From positions 1,240,001-1,304,000 of the forward strand of contig NZ_QDKG01000001.1 in assembly GCF_003076635.1 (NCBI RefSeq): DNA of 64,000 nt. The letters run 5' to 3'. Below the pieces are notes generated by a model. That model was not told the DNA's origin. It ran no database searches and saw only the letters and a program-made list of their open reading frames with translations. This DNA comes from Sphingobacterium corticibacter (GTDB lineage: Bacteria > Bacteroidota > Bacteroidia > Sphingobacteriales > Sphingobacteriaceae). Shown one piece after another: positions 1 to 7,873 of this stretch. Made by a program: the position numbers and the translations under genes. Position 1 is the first letter of the stretch, and every line of letters begins with the position of its first letter.

Positions 1-1109
1 CTACCCAAGCTCCTGCTAAGGATCAATCAGACTGGGATCCTGTCGGCGGTGATGACACAGCAAAAGAGTTGCTAACCTCATATACCTCAGATGGTGGTGG
101 GACAGTTGATCCACTTGTTTATCAAAATTATTTAATTACTAATCCTGGATTAGTAAGAACGAATGATGAAGGTTATAGGACAGTAGAAGTTGACGTAACA
201 AATGCCCATAAATTGAGATACCAAGGTAGGCATATGATCACAAGTAATCCTCCTCTTTGGGCTGCTATAGTCGGAGAAAGATCTGACGGCAAAAAAATGG
301 CTATTGAACCATCTCGAGGGGCATATATTGACTTTGATAAAACGTATGATGTATCCAATTTTGTGACGGTTTACGTAACCTACAATTACAACCATGCGTC
401 GGAAGCAACAGTAATTCCTTCCATTACATTGTTAGGAGAAAATGAGTTTGCGCAACCTGACGGGGTATATAAGTCTGTTGAATCCGTACAACGCCAACTG
501 GAAGAAAATAGGCTTTCGGGCGACCCGGGATCACAGACATTTTTGGGATCTCAAGCATTCAATACCAATGCAGGAGCAGGATATCTCAAAACACTACTTA
601 TTCCCGTTAAAGCTGGTCAGAAAGGTAATTTCAAAGTATATACAGATTTTGCCATACTTGATTACTACGATAAAAATCTAAATCTAATTGGAAGTCCATT
701 GAACGGAAGCGGCGTAACGGTGCAATCTAATGCATCATATACTTTCCCTCAAGATGGTTTCATTAGTGTTATTACTGGCTCTAATCTATCCACCAGTAGC
801 TTCACCCTAAGCGCCGTAGGTAGGATTTACTTGAATGCATTCAAGAGTATAAGTGGATCACCAAGGGCGATAGATCTATCTGAAAATAGATATCATGATG
901 CAGAGCAAATCACAACTAACATAGAATTAGAATTGTTGGATTTAGGATCTTTCGGGATGGTAAACGCATTTAGATTCCGAGGTGGCGGAGTAGTGTTTGG
1001 TGGAGCTTTTGATATTGCCCCTGGATCGAAAGCATATGATCCCTCATTATGGAACACGATCTATATCTACAATTCGTATAACCGTCCTACGGTGCTAATC
1101 GTCAACTAA
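1..1109 (+). CDS. Phage tail/baseplate-associated protein, 5' partial
   Basis: The reading frame is open to the left edge of the window (first full codon at base 3), so the N-terminus lies outside; the TTG at 69 is not a convincing start. About 368 residues are visible, rich in Ser, Asn, Gly and aromatic residues and beta-strand-like, with no membrane segment. I recognise no catalytic motif. The gene ends one base before a beta-helix tailspike gene and is followed by an endolysin, so a tail fibre or tailspike-adaptor role is inferred from position. A strand-rich region near residue 150 (LGSQAFNTN, then YFDKNLNLIG-like turns) could be a carbohydrate-binding jelly roll, but this is only an impression. 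Confidence 0.6.
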   Translation, partial: TQAPAKDQSDWDPVGGDDTAKELLTSYTSDGGGTVDPLVYQNYLITNPGLVRTNDEGYRTVEVDVTNAHKLRYQGRHMITSNPPLWAAIVGERSDGKKMAIEPSRGAYIDFDKTYDVSNFVTVYVTYNYNHASEATVIPSITLLGENEFAQPDGVYKSVESVQRQLEENRLSGDPGSQTFLGSQAFNTNAGAGYLKTLLIPVKAGQKGNFKVYTDFAILDYYDKNLNLIGSPLNGSGVTVQSNASYTFPQDGFISVITGSNLSTSSFTLSAVGRIYLNAFKSISGSPRAIDLSENRYHDAEQITTNIELELLDLGSFGMVNAFRFRGGGVVFGGAFDIAPGSKAYDPSLWNTIYIYNSYNRPTVLIVN

Positions 1110-1110
1110 T

Positions 1111-2319
1111 ATGTTTGGGATACTTTTACAACTCGGAGACAGTCGCCCCGTAGTGCCTACCGAAGAGCGGCGATATAAAGTGTCGGATCTACTTCCTGCT
1201 GCTTTTACTGAAAGTGCGTTGGGTCTTGACGATTTTGCCGTACGTGACGACGCTTACGCAGCCATACAAACAAGGCTTAACGAAGCTTCTAGCCGTACAC
1301 GCGTGATAATGGAGTGGGACAAAGCGGTAGCACTTTCAGATAATTTAAGAATTGGATCTAATACTGATATTATTTTTAACAGTGGTAAGGGAGCTGTTTT
1401 AATGAATGGTGTTAGTAAGCCGCTTTTTAGGAATCGCACAGATCGTGGTTATGGTCATGCAAACATAGTAGACCAAAATATTACAATCCATGGAGAAGGC
1501 ATATTAAATGGCAATGCTATTAATCAAGAACGTGGTGTATACGGGTCTGGCATGGCTGCTGGCGTTGCATGGCATGGCATACGAAATATCGATATTGATG
1601 GTTTATCGATATTTAATCACAAGGTATATGCTCAAGAAGCTACCAATGTTATCGGCGGTAAACTAAGGAATTTTCGTACTGACATTGGCGATGTTTACCA
1701 AGGCCCAAATATGGATGGAGTTCATTGGGACGGGCATTGTATGGATTGCTTGTTCGAAAATGGACGTGTTCGATCAAATGATGATGCATATTGTATTAAT
1801 GCAGATGATGGTTATGCGTACTGGCCAACTGCATCACACAACAATCCTTATTTGGCTGGTTTTTATAACATAAATTTTAATGGCCCTGCTCAAAATATTA
1901 TAATGAAGAATCTCATTATCGATAACGAGCGAACCTATCATGGGTTCGGCATTCGAATATTATCATCTACCAGTAGAGTAGATGGCATTGAAATCTCCAA
2001 CATATCGGGTGTAGCTAGCGATTATGCTTTGCTTATAGATACATATTCATGGTATGCTGGGGCAATAGATAGACCAGGTAAAGGCGATGTGGGTACTATA
2101 CTTGTCGACGACTTTACGGTGCAGACTAAACACAGCACTGGAGGTAACGAGATACCAAAGGGCAAAATATCAGTAACCTGTTCAATGGAAAATTTCGTGG
2201 CAACTGGAGTAACACCGAATACACTTAGCAACATTCCCTTAGTACATAAGTCAGCAACCGATTTTCACAACATACCATTGGACTACGGTACTTTCAATGT
2301 AAATGGTATTGACTATTAA
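1111..2319 (+). CDS. Right-handed beta-helix tailspike, GH28/pectin-lyase-like
   Basis: 402 residues, starting one base after the stop of the preceding tail gene, so probably co-translated. The protein has the repeated short Asn/Gly/Ile-rich turns of a parallel beta-helix. Motifs resemble polygalacturonases (GH28): NMDG near residues 200-203 (family NTDG), NDDA near 223-226 (family DD pair), YHGFG near 274-278 (family GHG) and GIRI near 280-283 (family RIK). No signal peptide is present, as expected for a virion part. The likely role is cutting host surface polysaccharide during adsorption. The motif substitutions leave open a lyase or hydrolase of different specificity, or a binding-only protein. 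Confidence 0.75.
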   Translation: MFGILLQLGDSRPVVPTEERRYKVSDLLPAAFTESALGLDDFAVRDDAYAAIQTRLNEASSRTRVIMEWDKAVALSDNLRIGSNTDIIFNSGKGAVLMNGVSKPLFRNRTDRGYGHANIVDQNITIHGEGILNGNAINQERGVYGSGMAAGVAWHGIRNIDIDGLSIFNHKVYAQEATNVIGGKLRNFRTDIGDVYQGPNMDGVHWDGHCMDCLFENGRVRSNDDAYCINADDGYAYWPTASHNNPYLAGFYNINFNGPAQNIIMKNLIIDNERTYHGFGIRILSSTSRVDGIEISNISGVASDYALLIDTYSWYAGAIDRPGKGDVGTILVDDFTVQTKHSTGGNEIPKGKISVTCSMENFVATGVTPNTLSNIPLVHKSATDFHNIPLDYGTFNVNGIDY

Positions 2320-2330
2320 CATTAGTAACA

Positions 2331-2852
2331 ATGAGAAAGATAAATAGAATAGTACTGCATACTACTGCAGGTTGGGCGCACGAAACGCCAGAATCTATCC
2401 AGCGGATGTGGCGTGTGAATCTCGGATGGAAAAATCCAGGGTATCACATTCTCATTCCTACAGATGGATCTTTAGTTCACTTGGCAGATATCAGCAAGAT
2501 CACAAATGGTGTGGCTGGCTACAATTCCGATAGCGTGCATGCATCCTATATTGGTGGTCTAGTTGAGATCAAGAACGGAAAGCACATCTACGGCGATACG
2601 CGAACGCCTGAACAAAAGGATGGTTTCTGGTCGGCAATCGAATACTTCTTCAAAGAAATCGGGAAGTATCAGGAGATAGGCCATATATCCATAGTTGGAC
2701 ATCGCGATCTTTCACCAGATCTTAATGGCAACGGAATTATCGAGCAGCGTGAGTGGATCAAAGTATGTCCGACATTCAACGCAATGGAAGAGTATGGGTG
2801 GATTGCCGGCAATAAGGCATTGGAGCGAATGAAGCACCGGAAAACGTATTAA
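2331..2852 (+). CDS. Endolysin, N-acetylmuramoyl-L-alanine amidase (Amidase_2/PGRP fold)
   Basis: 173 residues, a single amidase_2 domain of usual length for phage lysins. It should cut the bond between MurNAc and L-Ala of peptidoglycan. Zinc ligands can be placed: His9 in VLHTTAG, His about 123 in VGHRDLSPD, and Cys about 146 in KVCPTF; PGYHILI near residue 37 is the conserved strand before the active site. There is no signal peptide, so release would depend on a holin or another export route. It lies 11 bp after the tailspike gene and 3 bp before a small membrane protein gene, a classical lysis-cassette order. Confidence 0.9.
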   Translation: MRKINRIVLHTTAGWAHETPESIQRMWRVNLGWKNPGYHILIPTDGSLVHLADISKITNGVAGYNSDSVHASYIGGLVEIKNGKHIYGDTRTPEQKDGFWSAIEYFFKEIGKYQEIGHISIVGHRDLSPDLNGNGIIEQREWIKVCPTFNAMEEYGWIAGNKALERMKHRKTY

Positions 2853-2855
2853 TAA

Positions 2856-3194
2856 ATGAAAACAGAAGAGCAAGGCTGCAAACAGCAGGATCAGGGGAAG
2901 CAGAAGCCATCGTTCATGCAGATTGTAAATCATCCGGTGACTTACGCAATGATCGTTATTGTCACCGTATTCAATCTAGTATTTTACTACATCGTTGATT
3001 TGAATAAGGATTCGCGCGAGGCGGAACGAAAGCTGAATGAGAAGATGCTAGAAATGCAGGGTGGATTATATCAGCAGATGATCGAGGAGATTCGGCCGGC
3101 GGTAAACAAAGTCACCGAAGCAGCTATCAAAGTAGATAGCGCAGCAGTGAAAGTGGATAGCGTTGCTCAACAACAGAAAGGGAAACGCAAATGA
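2856..3194 (+). CDS. Small single-TM coiled-coil protein of lysis cassette, candidate holin or inner-membrane lysis factor
   Basis: 112 residues. After a polar N-terminus there is one transmembrane segment at about residues 28-50 (VTYAMIVIVTVFNLVFYYIV), then a charged region of coiled-coil type (about 52-85) and a Lys-rich tail containing a short repeat (AAIKVDSAAVKVDSVA). Topology would put the N-terminus inside and the coiled coil in the periplasm, as in pinholins or i-spanins. It is placed directly after the endolysin and its stop overlaps the next start as ATGA. I recognise no specific holin family, so the role is inferred from position and topology. Confidence 0.65.
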   Translation: MKTEEQGCKQQDQGKQKPSFMQIVNHPVTYAMIVIVTVFNLVFYYIVDLNKDSREAERKLNEKMLEMQGGLYQQMIEEIRPAVNKVTEAAIKVDSAAVKVDSVAQQQKGKRK

Positions 3195-3358
3195 AATGGA
3201 TAATTCTATTTGTGCTCATCGTCACAGTAGGTGATGAGCCGCAGAGCCATCCGGTACCGGTGCAACGTATTGCCCAGCCTTTGGATGAGCTTGTGCCGCT
3301 GCTGGATTCGCTGTCATGTAAATTGGAAGGTATGACTATTAAAATTGAGAAGCTATGA
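3191..3358 (+). CDS. Small 55-aa membrane or secreted protein in lysis cassette
   Basis: A 55-codon gene whose ATG overlaps the stop of the gene before it (ATGA at 3191-3194) and whose TGA overlaps the next start (ATGA at 3355-3358). Double four-base overlap strongly argues for translational coupling and for a real gene. The product begins MKWIILFVLIVTVGDEP, a hydrophobic N-terminus that could be a signal anchor or uncleaved signal, followed by a short periplasmic part with predicted helix (PLDELVPLLDSL). No lipobox is seen; the only Cys lies near residue 43. The function is unknown; a lysis accessory or second spanin part is possible. Confidence 0.65.
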   Translation: MKWIILFVLIVTVGDEPQSHPVPVQRIAQPLDELVPLLDSLSCKLEGMTIKIEKL

Positions 3359-3879
3359 TGCGAGGGTTAATGATAGTTCTGGTGTGCCTAGTGTTCACCA
3401 GTTGCGGAATCTTCCGTAAGTCTAAGCGATCAGAGAAGTCGCTAGATAAGGTGGAGTCTTCAAAGGATGTCAAAGTAAATACAGAGCTGACCGTCAAAGA
3501 GACTGGCCGTGTTGAAGAAAATACGCGCGTGGTTAGCTCAAGCGATGGAAAAACAACCGTTTACCCTAAGTCCGGTGCGCAGACCACTATTGCTCCAGAT
3601 GGAACTATTACAACCGAAGCGGACAGCATAGTACAGAACACTAAACAGCAAACGGATGCAGCTCGTAATATGGTGGGTGAAGTTGCGCGAAGTTTAGATG
3701 AGAAGAAAGATAGTGTCGAGCAAGAAGGAAAAAAGCAAGAACAGCGGAAGGAAGAGAAGGCTAGTGAGAGTAAGCCGAGCTTTTGGGCTATCTGGGGAAT
3801 GTGGATAGGGATTGGATGTGCGGTGGTTATTGTGACTGGATTTTTGATGTGGAGGTTTGGGATTAAACGAAATAAATAA
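3355..3879 (+). CDS. Lipoprotein with C-terminal TM segment, candidate unimolecular spanin
   Basis: 174 residues with a lipoprotein signal (MMRGLMIVLVCLVFTSC, lipid-modified Cys17), a long Lys/Glu/Ser/Thr-rich and probably extended or coiled-coil periplasmic region (about 20-143), and a C-terminal membrane helix (about 145-167, FWAIWGMWIGIGCAVVIVTG) followed by a basic tail RFGIKRNK. A lipid anchor at one end and an inner-membrane helix at the other is the layout of u-spanins such as phage T1 gp11, which join inner and outer membranes in the last step of lysis. Position at the end of the lysis cassette supports this. It is coupled to the 55-aa gene by ATGA. Confidence 0.7.
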   Translation: MMRGLMIVLVCLVFTSCGIFRKSKRSEKSLDKVESSKDVKVNTELTVKETGRVEENTRVVSSSDGKTTVYPKSGAQTTIAPDGTITTEADSIVQNTKQQTDAARNMVGEVARSLDEKKDSVEQEGKKQEQRKEEKASESKPSFWAIWGMWIGIGCAVVIVTGFLMWRFGIKRNK

Positions 3880-3895
3880 TGCCGTCTACCAAAAA

Positions 3896-5767
3896 TTAGT
3901 TTGAGATGAATTTTTCGAATACTTCACGTTCTAAAATATCTTTATACATTTTTAATCCAGAAACGGAAAGGTGTCCTGCGTCATAAATGTAATCAGTCTC
4001 ATCCTCATTACTGGTATTGGACTTTACATCATATATATCAACATACCGTGATGCTATGTGTGAATTTTTTAAAAAATTATTAGCTTCAGAAGTGCGATGA
4101 TCAATATATCTATTTAAACTGACCCCATATCGACTACTTAATAGATTTGCAATAGGATAATCTATTATATAGGACTCCGTTTGCCCGATATATATTACTG
4201 GGATATCGAATTGCGCAAAATACTTTTCCGTACTATCTATATAATTTAAAAGTGTCTCATCATCGTATGAAGCATAATTTGCTGAAATTACTACACCTTT
4301 AAAATGTTGATGATTTTCTGGAATATATGAATCAAATATGTATTTGAATAGATCTTTTGGGGCTTCGAAATCAGTATGTGATGCTGGAGATGGGAAAGTT
4401 GCATCGCCGGATGCTTGAAGTATGTTTACGTTTTTTGTCAAAGCTATATCTGGCATCAAGTTGCCGAACATTCCTGCGTGACTATCTCCAATCAATAGAT
4501 AATTATCAACATCAGGTCTAATTTTGTCTAGGTGACTTTGATCCCAATCTTGAAAGTTTGATGTTGAAAGTATATGCCCTCGGCCAAAATCATATTGTCT
4601 TGGAGCTATAGAGTCTTTATAGGTATAAAAATCATTTATTATCTTTTTCTCACTATCATAAATCACTAATCTTGAATAGTCCAAATTAGAAATTAGTAGA
4701 AATAGAGTAAAAATTGAACCTGCTAAATACAATAGGTATGAAGGTTTCCAGTGATACATTTTTTTCTCTACAAAAAAGTAAGAACATATAGCGGCTACAA
4801 ATGATAACATTATCAGCAGAATCTTATTATTCACACCTTCGTGTACTGTAAAGTATAATGCAAATACAGCAATTGGCCAGTGCCATAAATACCATGAATA
4901 GGAAACATCTGAAATAAAGTTTGGCAATCTCCAAGTAAAGATTGAAACATTTGAATTACTTAATATTACTAAGAAGGTAACAATAGCTGGTATCAAAGTC
5001 AGCGCGGATGGCCATCCATAGTGAGCAACAGGAATAACGTTAGTTATACAGAGTGCTAAAGTTAATAAACTGCACATGGTAATAGCTGACCGAACCTGTA
5101 AAGACATGATCCTTTCTGCCCATTGGCTACCGACGAACGCAATTCCTCCCAAGAGCATTTCCCAAGCACGCGTGTGCACCATATAGAAGGCTAGTGATTG
5201 ATCCTTGATAGAATAGATTGCGCAGAGAATAAACGATATTAAAGTCAGAGTAGATATTCCTACTATCATAGCTATTCTACTTTTAAATATTTTATTTATG
5301 AAAAGCAGAAAAATAGGATATATCATGTAGAACTGCCATTCCACGGATAAAGACCAAGTATGAAGAAGTAGGTTAGTTTTTGATGCGCCGTCAAAATATC
5401 CTGATGTCAGATAATACTTAATATTCGATAAGAAAACAGACGACCATATTGCACTATCTATATATCCAGGAATCTTCAGGCCAAGAAATAATTGTGTCAA
5501 AAAAAATACGGCCACCAGCAAGAACATCAGTGCAGGAAATATTCTAACAACTCTGCGCAAGTAAAAACTTAAAAGATCGAATGAAGTAGATTCAATGCCA
5601 GTTAATACAATTTTAGTCATTAAATAACCAGAAATAACAAAGAAAATATCAACTCCTATAAAGCCTCCATGAGTGTATGGAAATTTAAAATGATATAAAA
5701 CTACAGCTAAAACCGCTATGCACCGTAGAAATGAAATATCATATCGGAAATTATTACTAGCTATCAT
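3896..5767 (-). CDS. Membrane O-acyltransferase (acyltransferase 3, OafA/YrhL type) with C-terminal SGNH domain
   Basis: 623 residues. The N-terminal half (about 1-370) is a multi-spanning acyltransferase-3 domain with the typical start RYDISFLRCIAVLAVVLYH and the IGVDIFFVISGYL block; the C-terminal part is a periplasmic SGNH domain with GDSH near residue 427 and the DAGH motif near 597. Such proteins O-acylate lipopolysaccharide O-antigen or other surface glycans. The gene is opposite in direction to the lysis genes and AT-rich, like a moron gene. Lysogenic conversion (change of surface glycan, exclusion of other phages) is the likely role by inference. The 107-bp region upstream contains no clear TAnnTTTG box. 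Confidence 0.88.
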   Translation of the reverse strand: MIASNNFRYDISFLRCIAVLAVVLYHFKFPYTHGGFIGVDIFFVISGYLMTKIVLTGIESTSFDLLSFYLRRVVRIFPALMFLLVAVFFLTQLFLGLKIPGYIDSAIWSSVFLSNIKYYLTSGYFDGASKTNLLLHTWSLSVEWQFYMIYPIFLLFINKIFKSRIAMIVGISTLTLISFILCAIYSIKDQSLAFYMVHTRAWEMLLGGIAFVGSQWAERIMSLQVRSAITMCSLLTLALCITNVIPVAHYGWPSALTLIPAIVTFLVILSNSNVSIFTWRLPNFISDVSYSWYLWHWPIAVFALYFTVHEGVNNKILLIMLSFVAAICSYFFVEKKMYHWKPSYLLYLAGSIFTLFLLISNLDYSRLVIYDSEKKIINDFYTYKDSIAPRQYDFGRGHILSTSNFQDWDQSHLDKIRPDVDNYLLIGDSHAGMFGNLMPDIALTKNVNILQASGDATFPSPASHTDFEAPKDLFKYIFDSYIPENHQHFKGVVISANYASYDDETLLNYIDSTEKYFAQFDIPVIYIGQTESYIIDYPIANLLSSRYGVSLNRYIDHRTSEANNFLKNSHIASRYVDIYDVKSNTSNEDETDYIYDAGHLSVSGLKMYKDILEREVFEKFISN

Positions 5768-5874
5768 TTAATGCGTCAGTCAGGTTACTTCAGAGGCGAA
5801 ACTAAGCAAATTATCAGACTTATTCCTTGCATGAATAATTTTATGAAAATTATGTAGATTTACAGCTATATTTC

Positions 5875-6222
5875 CTACCCCAACACCTCCCTCAAATACT
5901 TCTTGCTAGCCTCCAAGTCACTGTCAAGATCGAACACTCCGTAAACATAGGGCAATAGCCGATCGTATTCCATTCGTCTGGAGTGACTATCGATCACTAG
6001 CACAGTGCGCACGTCCGGTATGGATCTAAGTAGATCCACATCAACATCTCCAAGCAAGTTCACATTGATCATTAAAATGGATATGTTCTCGTAGCGAAGT
6101 GTATCCAGCACATCTAAAATATTGTCCGCTTCAAATGGCTCAATATCGTTTCTACACTCTCTGGCAACCAATATAGTGCTATACCTATATAGGCTTACTT
6201 CATCGGCAAATAGTACTTTCAA
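5875..6222 (-). CDS. Degenerate response-regulator receiver domain protein
   Basis: 115 residues starting at a TTG (no ATG is available, an in-frame TGA lies just upstream). The sequence follows the receiver fold: VLFADE at the start supplies the acidic pair (Asp7, Glu8 in this numbering), and SILMINVNLLGDVD is the strand that normally ends with the phospho-acceptor Asp, but here an Asn stands at that place. VLVIDSHS supplies a Ser for the conserved Thr/Ser; the usual Lys near the end (KDs) is replaced in VFDLDSD. It is thus probably a phosphorylation-independent pseudo-receiver with no output domain. A LuxR-type HTH protein at 9730-9939 might be its detached partner. Confidence 0.6.
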   Translation of the reverse strand: MKVLFADEVSLYRYSTILVARECRNDIEPFEADNILDVLDTLRYENISILMINVNLLGDVDVDLLRSIPDVRTVLVIDSHSRRMEYDRLLPYVYGVFDLDSDLEASKKYLREVLG

Positions 6223-6308
6223 AATCTTTCAATTGTAGGTTACGACTAAGATAGCAAAATAGTGCTACGGTCGCGACAGAGTATTAATACGATAAATCAT
6301 GATCGGTA

Positions 6309-6340
6309 TTGATTATGCGATATCAATTCGATTATATTTG
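6309..6340 (+). promoter_or_regulatory. Bacteroidetes-type promoter for 6361 gene
   Basis: TTG at 6309-6311, a 21-bp spacer and TATATTTG at 6333-6340 (consensus TAnnTTTG). Transcription should begin near 6345, giving a leader of about 16 nt before the ATG at 6361. Confidence 0.55.
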
Positions 6341-6360
6341 CTAATAATATTAGTAATTAT

Positions 6361-6708
6361 ATGTCAAGCAAAGAACCGTTCATACCACTTTGGCATCGAA
6401 GAGAGCCAGAGAAAAAAGAGATGCCATCAAAGGCAGCAGCTCTTTATAAAAGTGCAAAAGTCAACGACTGCTGGATATATGATCTCATAAAAAAGAAGTT
6501 CTATACCCCTGAAGAGTTTGCCGAAAAGTGGGAGAGCGTTTATAGAGAGCCAGGGGAAATTAGGCCAAATCTTGAATTTAAGGTAATGAGTCCGATGGCT
6601 GCAATCAAGCAACGTGCTGAATGGGTTAGAAAAGCTAGCGAAGAATTACAGGCTGTACTTGAGAAGCTCGAAAAGTATAATGTTTCGTTTGAGAGGAAGA
6701 AAGAGTAA
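6361..6708 (+). CDS. Hypothetical prophage protein, 115 aa
   Basis: A 115-residue charged, helical protein without signal peptide or membrane segment. The middle reads WIYDLIKKKFYTPEEFAEKWE, a pattern seen in many small phage proteins, and the C-terminus (about 78-112) is a likely coiled coil. The ATG at 6361 fits the promoter just upstream; longer versions in another frame do not. It ends inside a strong hairpin shared with the convergent lipoprotein gene. I do not recognise the family. Confidence 0.6.
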   Translation: MSSKEPFIPLWHRREPEKKEMPSKAAALYKSAKVNDCWIYDLIKKKFYTPEEFAEKWESVYREPGEIRPNLEFKVMSPMAAIKQRAEWVRKASEELQAVLEKLEKYNVSFERKKE

Positions 6709-6740
6709 GTCAAACCCACATTTCAATGGGTTAGACTTAC
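6705..6740. terminator. Bidirectional terminator between convergent genes
   Basis: Hairpin with arms 6705-6718 and 6727-6740 (7 bp, one A/A mismatch, 6 bp, 8-nt loop), overlapping the stop codon of the gene ending at 6708. AT-rich sequence lies on both sides, suiting termination from both directions. Confidence 0.6.
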
Positions 6741-6755
6741 TTAATTTAATTTATG

Positions 6756-7322
6756 TTAGTGAGGTAATGGATACTCGCGTACTATACTGAAATACTCATA
6801 TCTAATTACTGGAGGAGCAACAGCTGGGGGTGGAGCATTATAATTTCTTGTTGTTATCTTGACTGAACCCATGAAGCTGACTATTAAAACACCATTACTA
6901 ATTATGGCACGCTTGGTTGTAAAAGTAGTTCCCTCTGGACCATTTGCCGTTACTACTGGTTCATCATAAGTTCCATTTGCCTTTCTAGTGTAGGATAAAC
7001 TGAAAGAAACACCTACAACACCATTGCTAACTGTTCCATAAGCATTTCCAGATTGAAGATTACCTACAATATATGAGGCTTCATTTGGAGCCGATGGAAG
7101 CCCATCATGTGGTTGTGGGCCATCTTGCCAATCGCTATCTGGTATTTCTCCTGGGTCCATTGGCTTAAAGTCATGCAAAGTAGCTTTTGAACCCTCTCCT
7201 AATTCTCTATTTCCAGAAGATTCATCTGTTTTTTCTGGCGGAAGATCGATAACATGTTCTGAACATGATAAAAATAAACAGCACAATGCTGCCACACTAA
7301 TTTGACTTAGTTTTAATTTCAT
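6756..7322 (-). CDS. Hypothetical lipoprotein
   Basis: 188 residues from the ATG at 7322, preferred to the TTG at 7346 because it gives a compact lipoprotein signal (MKLKLSQISVAALCCLFLSC, lipid Cys20). The mature part begins with a disordered Pro/Glu/Ser/Asp-rich linker (about 21-70) and continues with a beta-rich domain (about 75-185) of alternating hydrophobic residues with VSNGVVGVSFSLSYTRK and RAIISNGVLIVSF strands. No family is recognised. The leftward orientation and isolated position suggest an accessory gene of the prophage. The region upstream is AT-rich. Confidence 0.6.
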   Translation of the reverse strand: MKLKLSQISVAALCCLFLSCSEHVIDLPPEKTDESSGNRELGEGSKATLHDFKPMDPGEIPDSDWQDGPQPHDGLPSAPNEASYIVGNLQSGNAYGTVSNGVVGVSFSLSYTRKANGTYDEPVVTANGPEGTTFTTKRAIISNGVLIVSFMGSVKITTRNYNAPPPAVAPPVIRYEYFSIVREYPLPH

Positions 7323-7463
7323 AATACATAATTTGGTGTAACCCAAATATAAGATATTACTATTATATTCCCTTGCTGTTGAAAATAAAAAAATGCTTTT
7401 AAGTTGTTCTTAAAATATGTGCGGTGCACCAATTCTTTTGAGAGCAAAAAAAAGTGATCGTTA

Positions 7464-7649
7464 CTAGTACACTGGTATAATAACCCAGTCTTTTGTATTT
7501 CTGCTGAAATCGCCTGAACATCGTGCTGAAAATTTGTATAAGCGCTCGTTCACAATAATAGAAATTTCATAAAAGCTAACGGTTGAGGTCATATCTGTTA
7601 GAAGTTCTTCCAGTATTATAAGAGCGCTTATTGACAAATCGTTTCTCAT
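7464..7649 (-). CDS. Possible small protein, 61 aa
   Basis: An ATG-initiated frame of 61 codons in an otherwise empty 520-bp stretch. The product (MRNDLSISALIILEELLTDM...) has balanced composition and a helical start, but no recognised family, no clear ribosome-binding site and no conserved overlap with neighbours. It may be a chance ORF. Confidence 0.25.
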   Translation of the reverse strand: MRNDLSISALIILEELLTDMTSTVSFYEISIIVNERLYKFSARCSGDFSRNTKDWVIIPVY

Positions 7650-7731
7650 ATGTTGAAGTAGGGTGATTCAAAGGTATAAGAAATTTGGACTATTATTTCA
7701 TCGGAAGTTGGACTTACAATGATTTTATGCA

Positions 7732-7747
7732 ACGCAATCGATTGCGT
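7732..7747. promoter_or_regulatory. 16-bp perfect palindrome, candidate operator
   Basis: ACGCAATC followed by its exact complement GATTGCGT with no spacer. It lies 38 bp upstream of a TATATTTG box at 7786, a place suited to an activator or repressor dimer. The binding protein is unknown. Confidence 0.4.
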
Positions 7748-7785
7748 AAAAAACATTATTCTGCTTTATTAGAAAACGTGCAAAC

Positions 7786-7793
7786 TATATTTG
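7786..7793 (+). promoter_or_regulatory. -7 promoter box TATATTTG
   Basis: Exact match to TAnnTTTG. No clear TTG is seen at the -33 place. It points into a short region without any ORF that ends in a hairpin at 7835-7869. Confidence 0.45.
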
Positions 7794-7798
7794 TAGTA

Positions 7799-7873
7799 GA
7801 TTTTCATGTGTTCATGTAAATCTTAGCAGCTCTTAGCCCCTCATCAAAGGTTGACACCCTAGAGGGGCTTTAT
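7799..7873 (+). ncRNA. Candidate short RNA ending in hairpin terminator
   Basis: Between the TATATTTG box and a hairpin with perfect 8-bp arms (7835-7842 and 7862-7869, AGCCCCTC with GAGGGGCT) followed by TTTATT lies about 75 nt without coding potential. The 19-nt loop can form an inner stem. The transcript would run antisense into the last codons of the SRAP gene, so it could instead be only a terminator plus a chance promoter. Confidence 0.35.

Noticed and set aside
7464..7649. Firm call of a 61-aa gene
   Set aside because: No ribosome-binding site, overlap or motif supports it, so it is listed only at low confidence.
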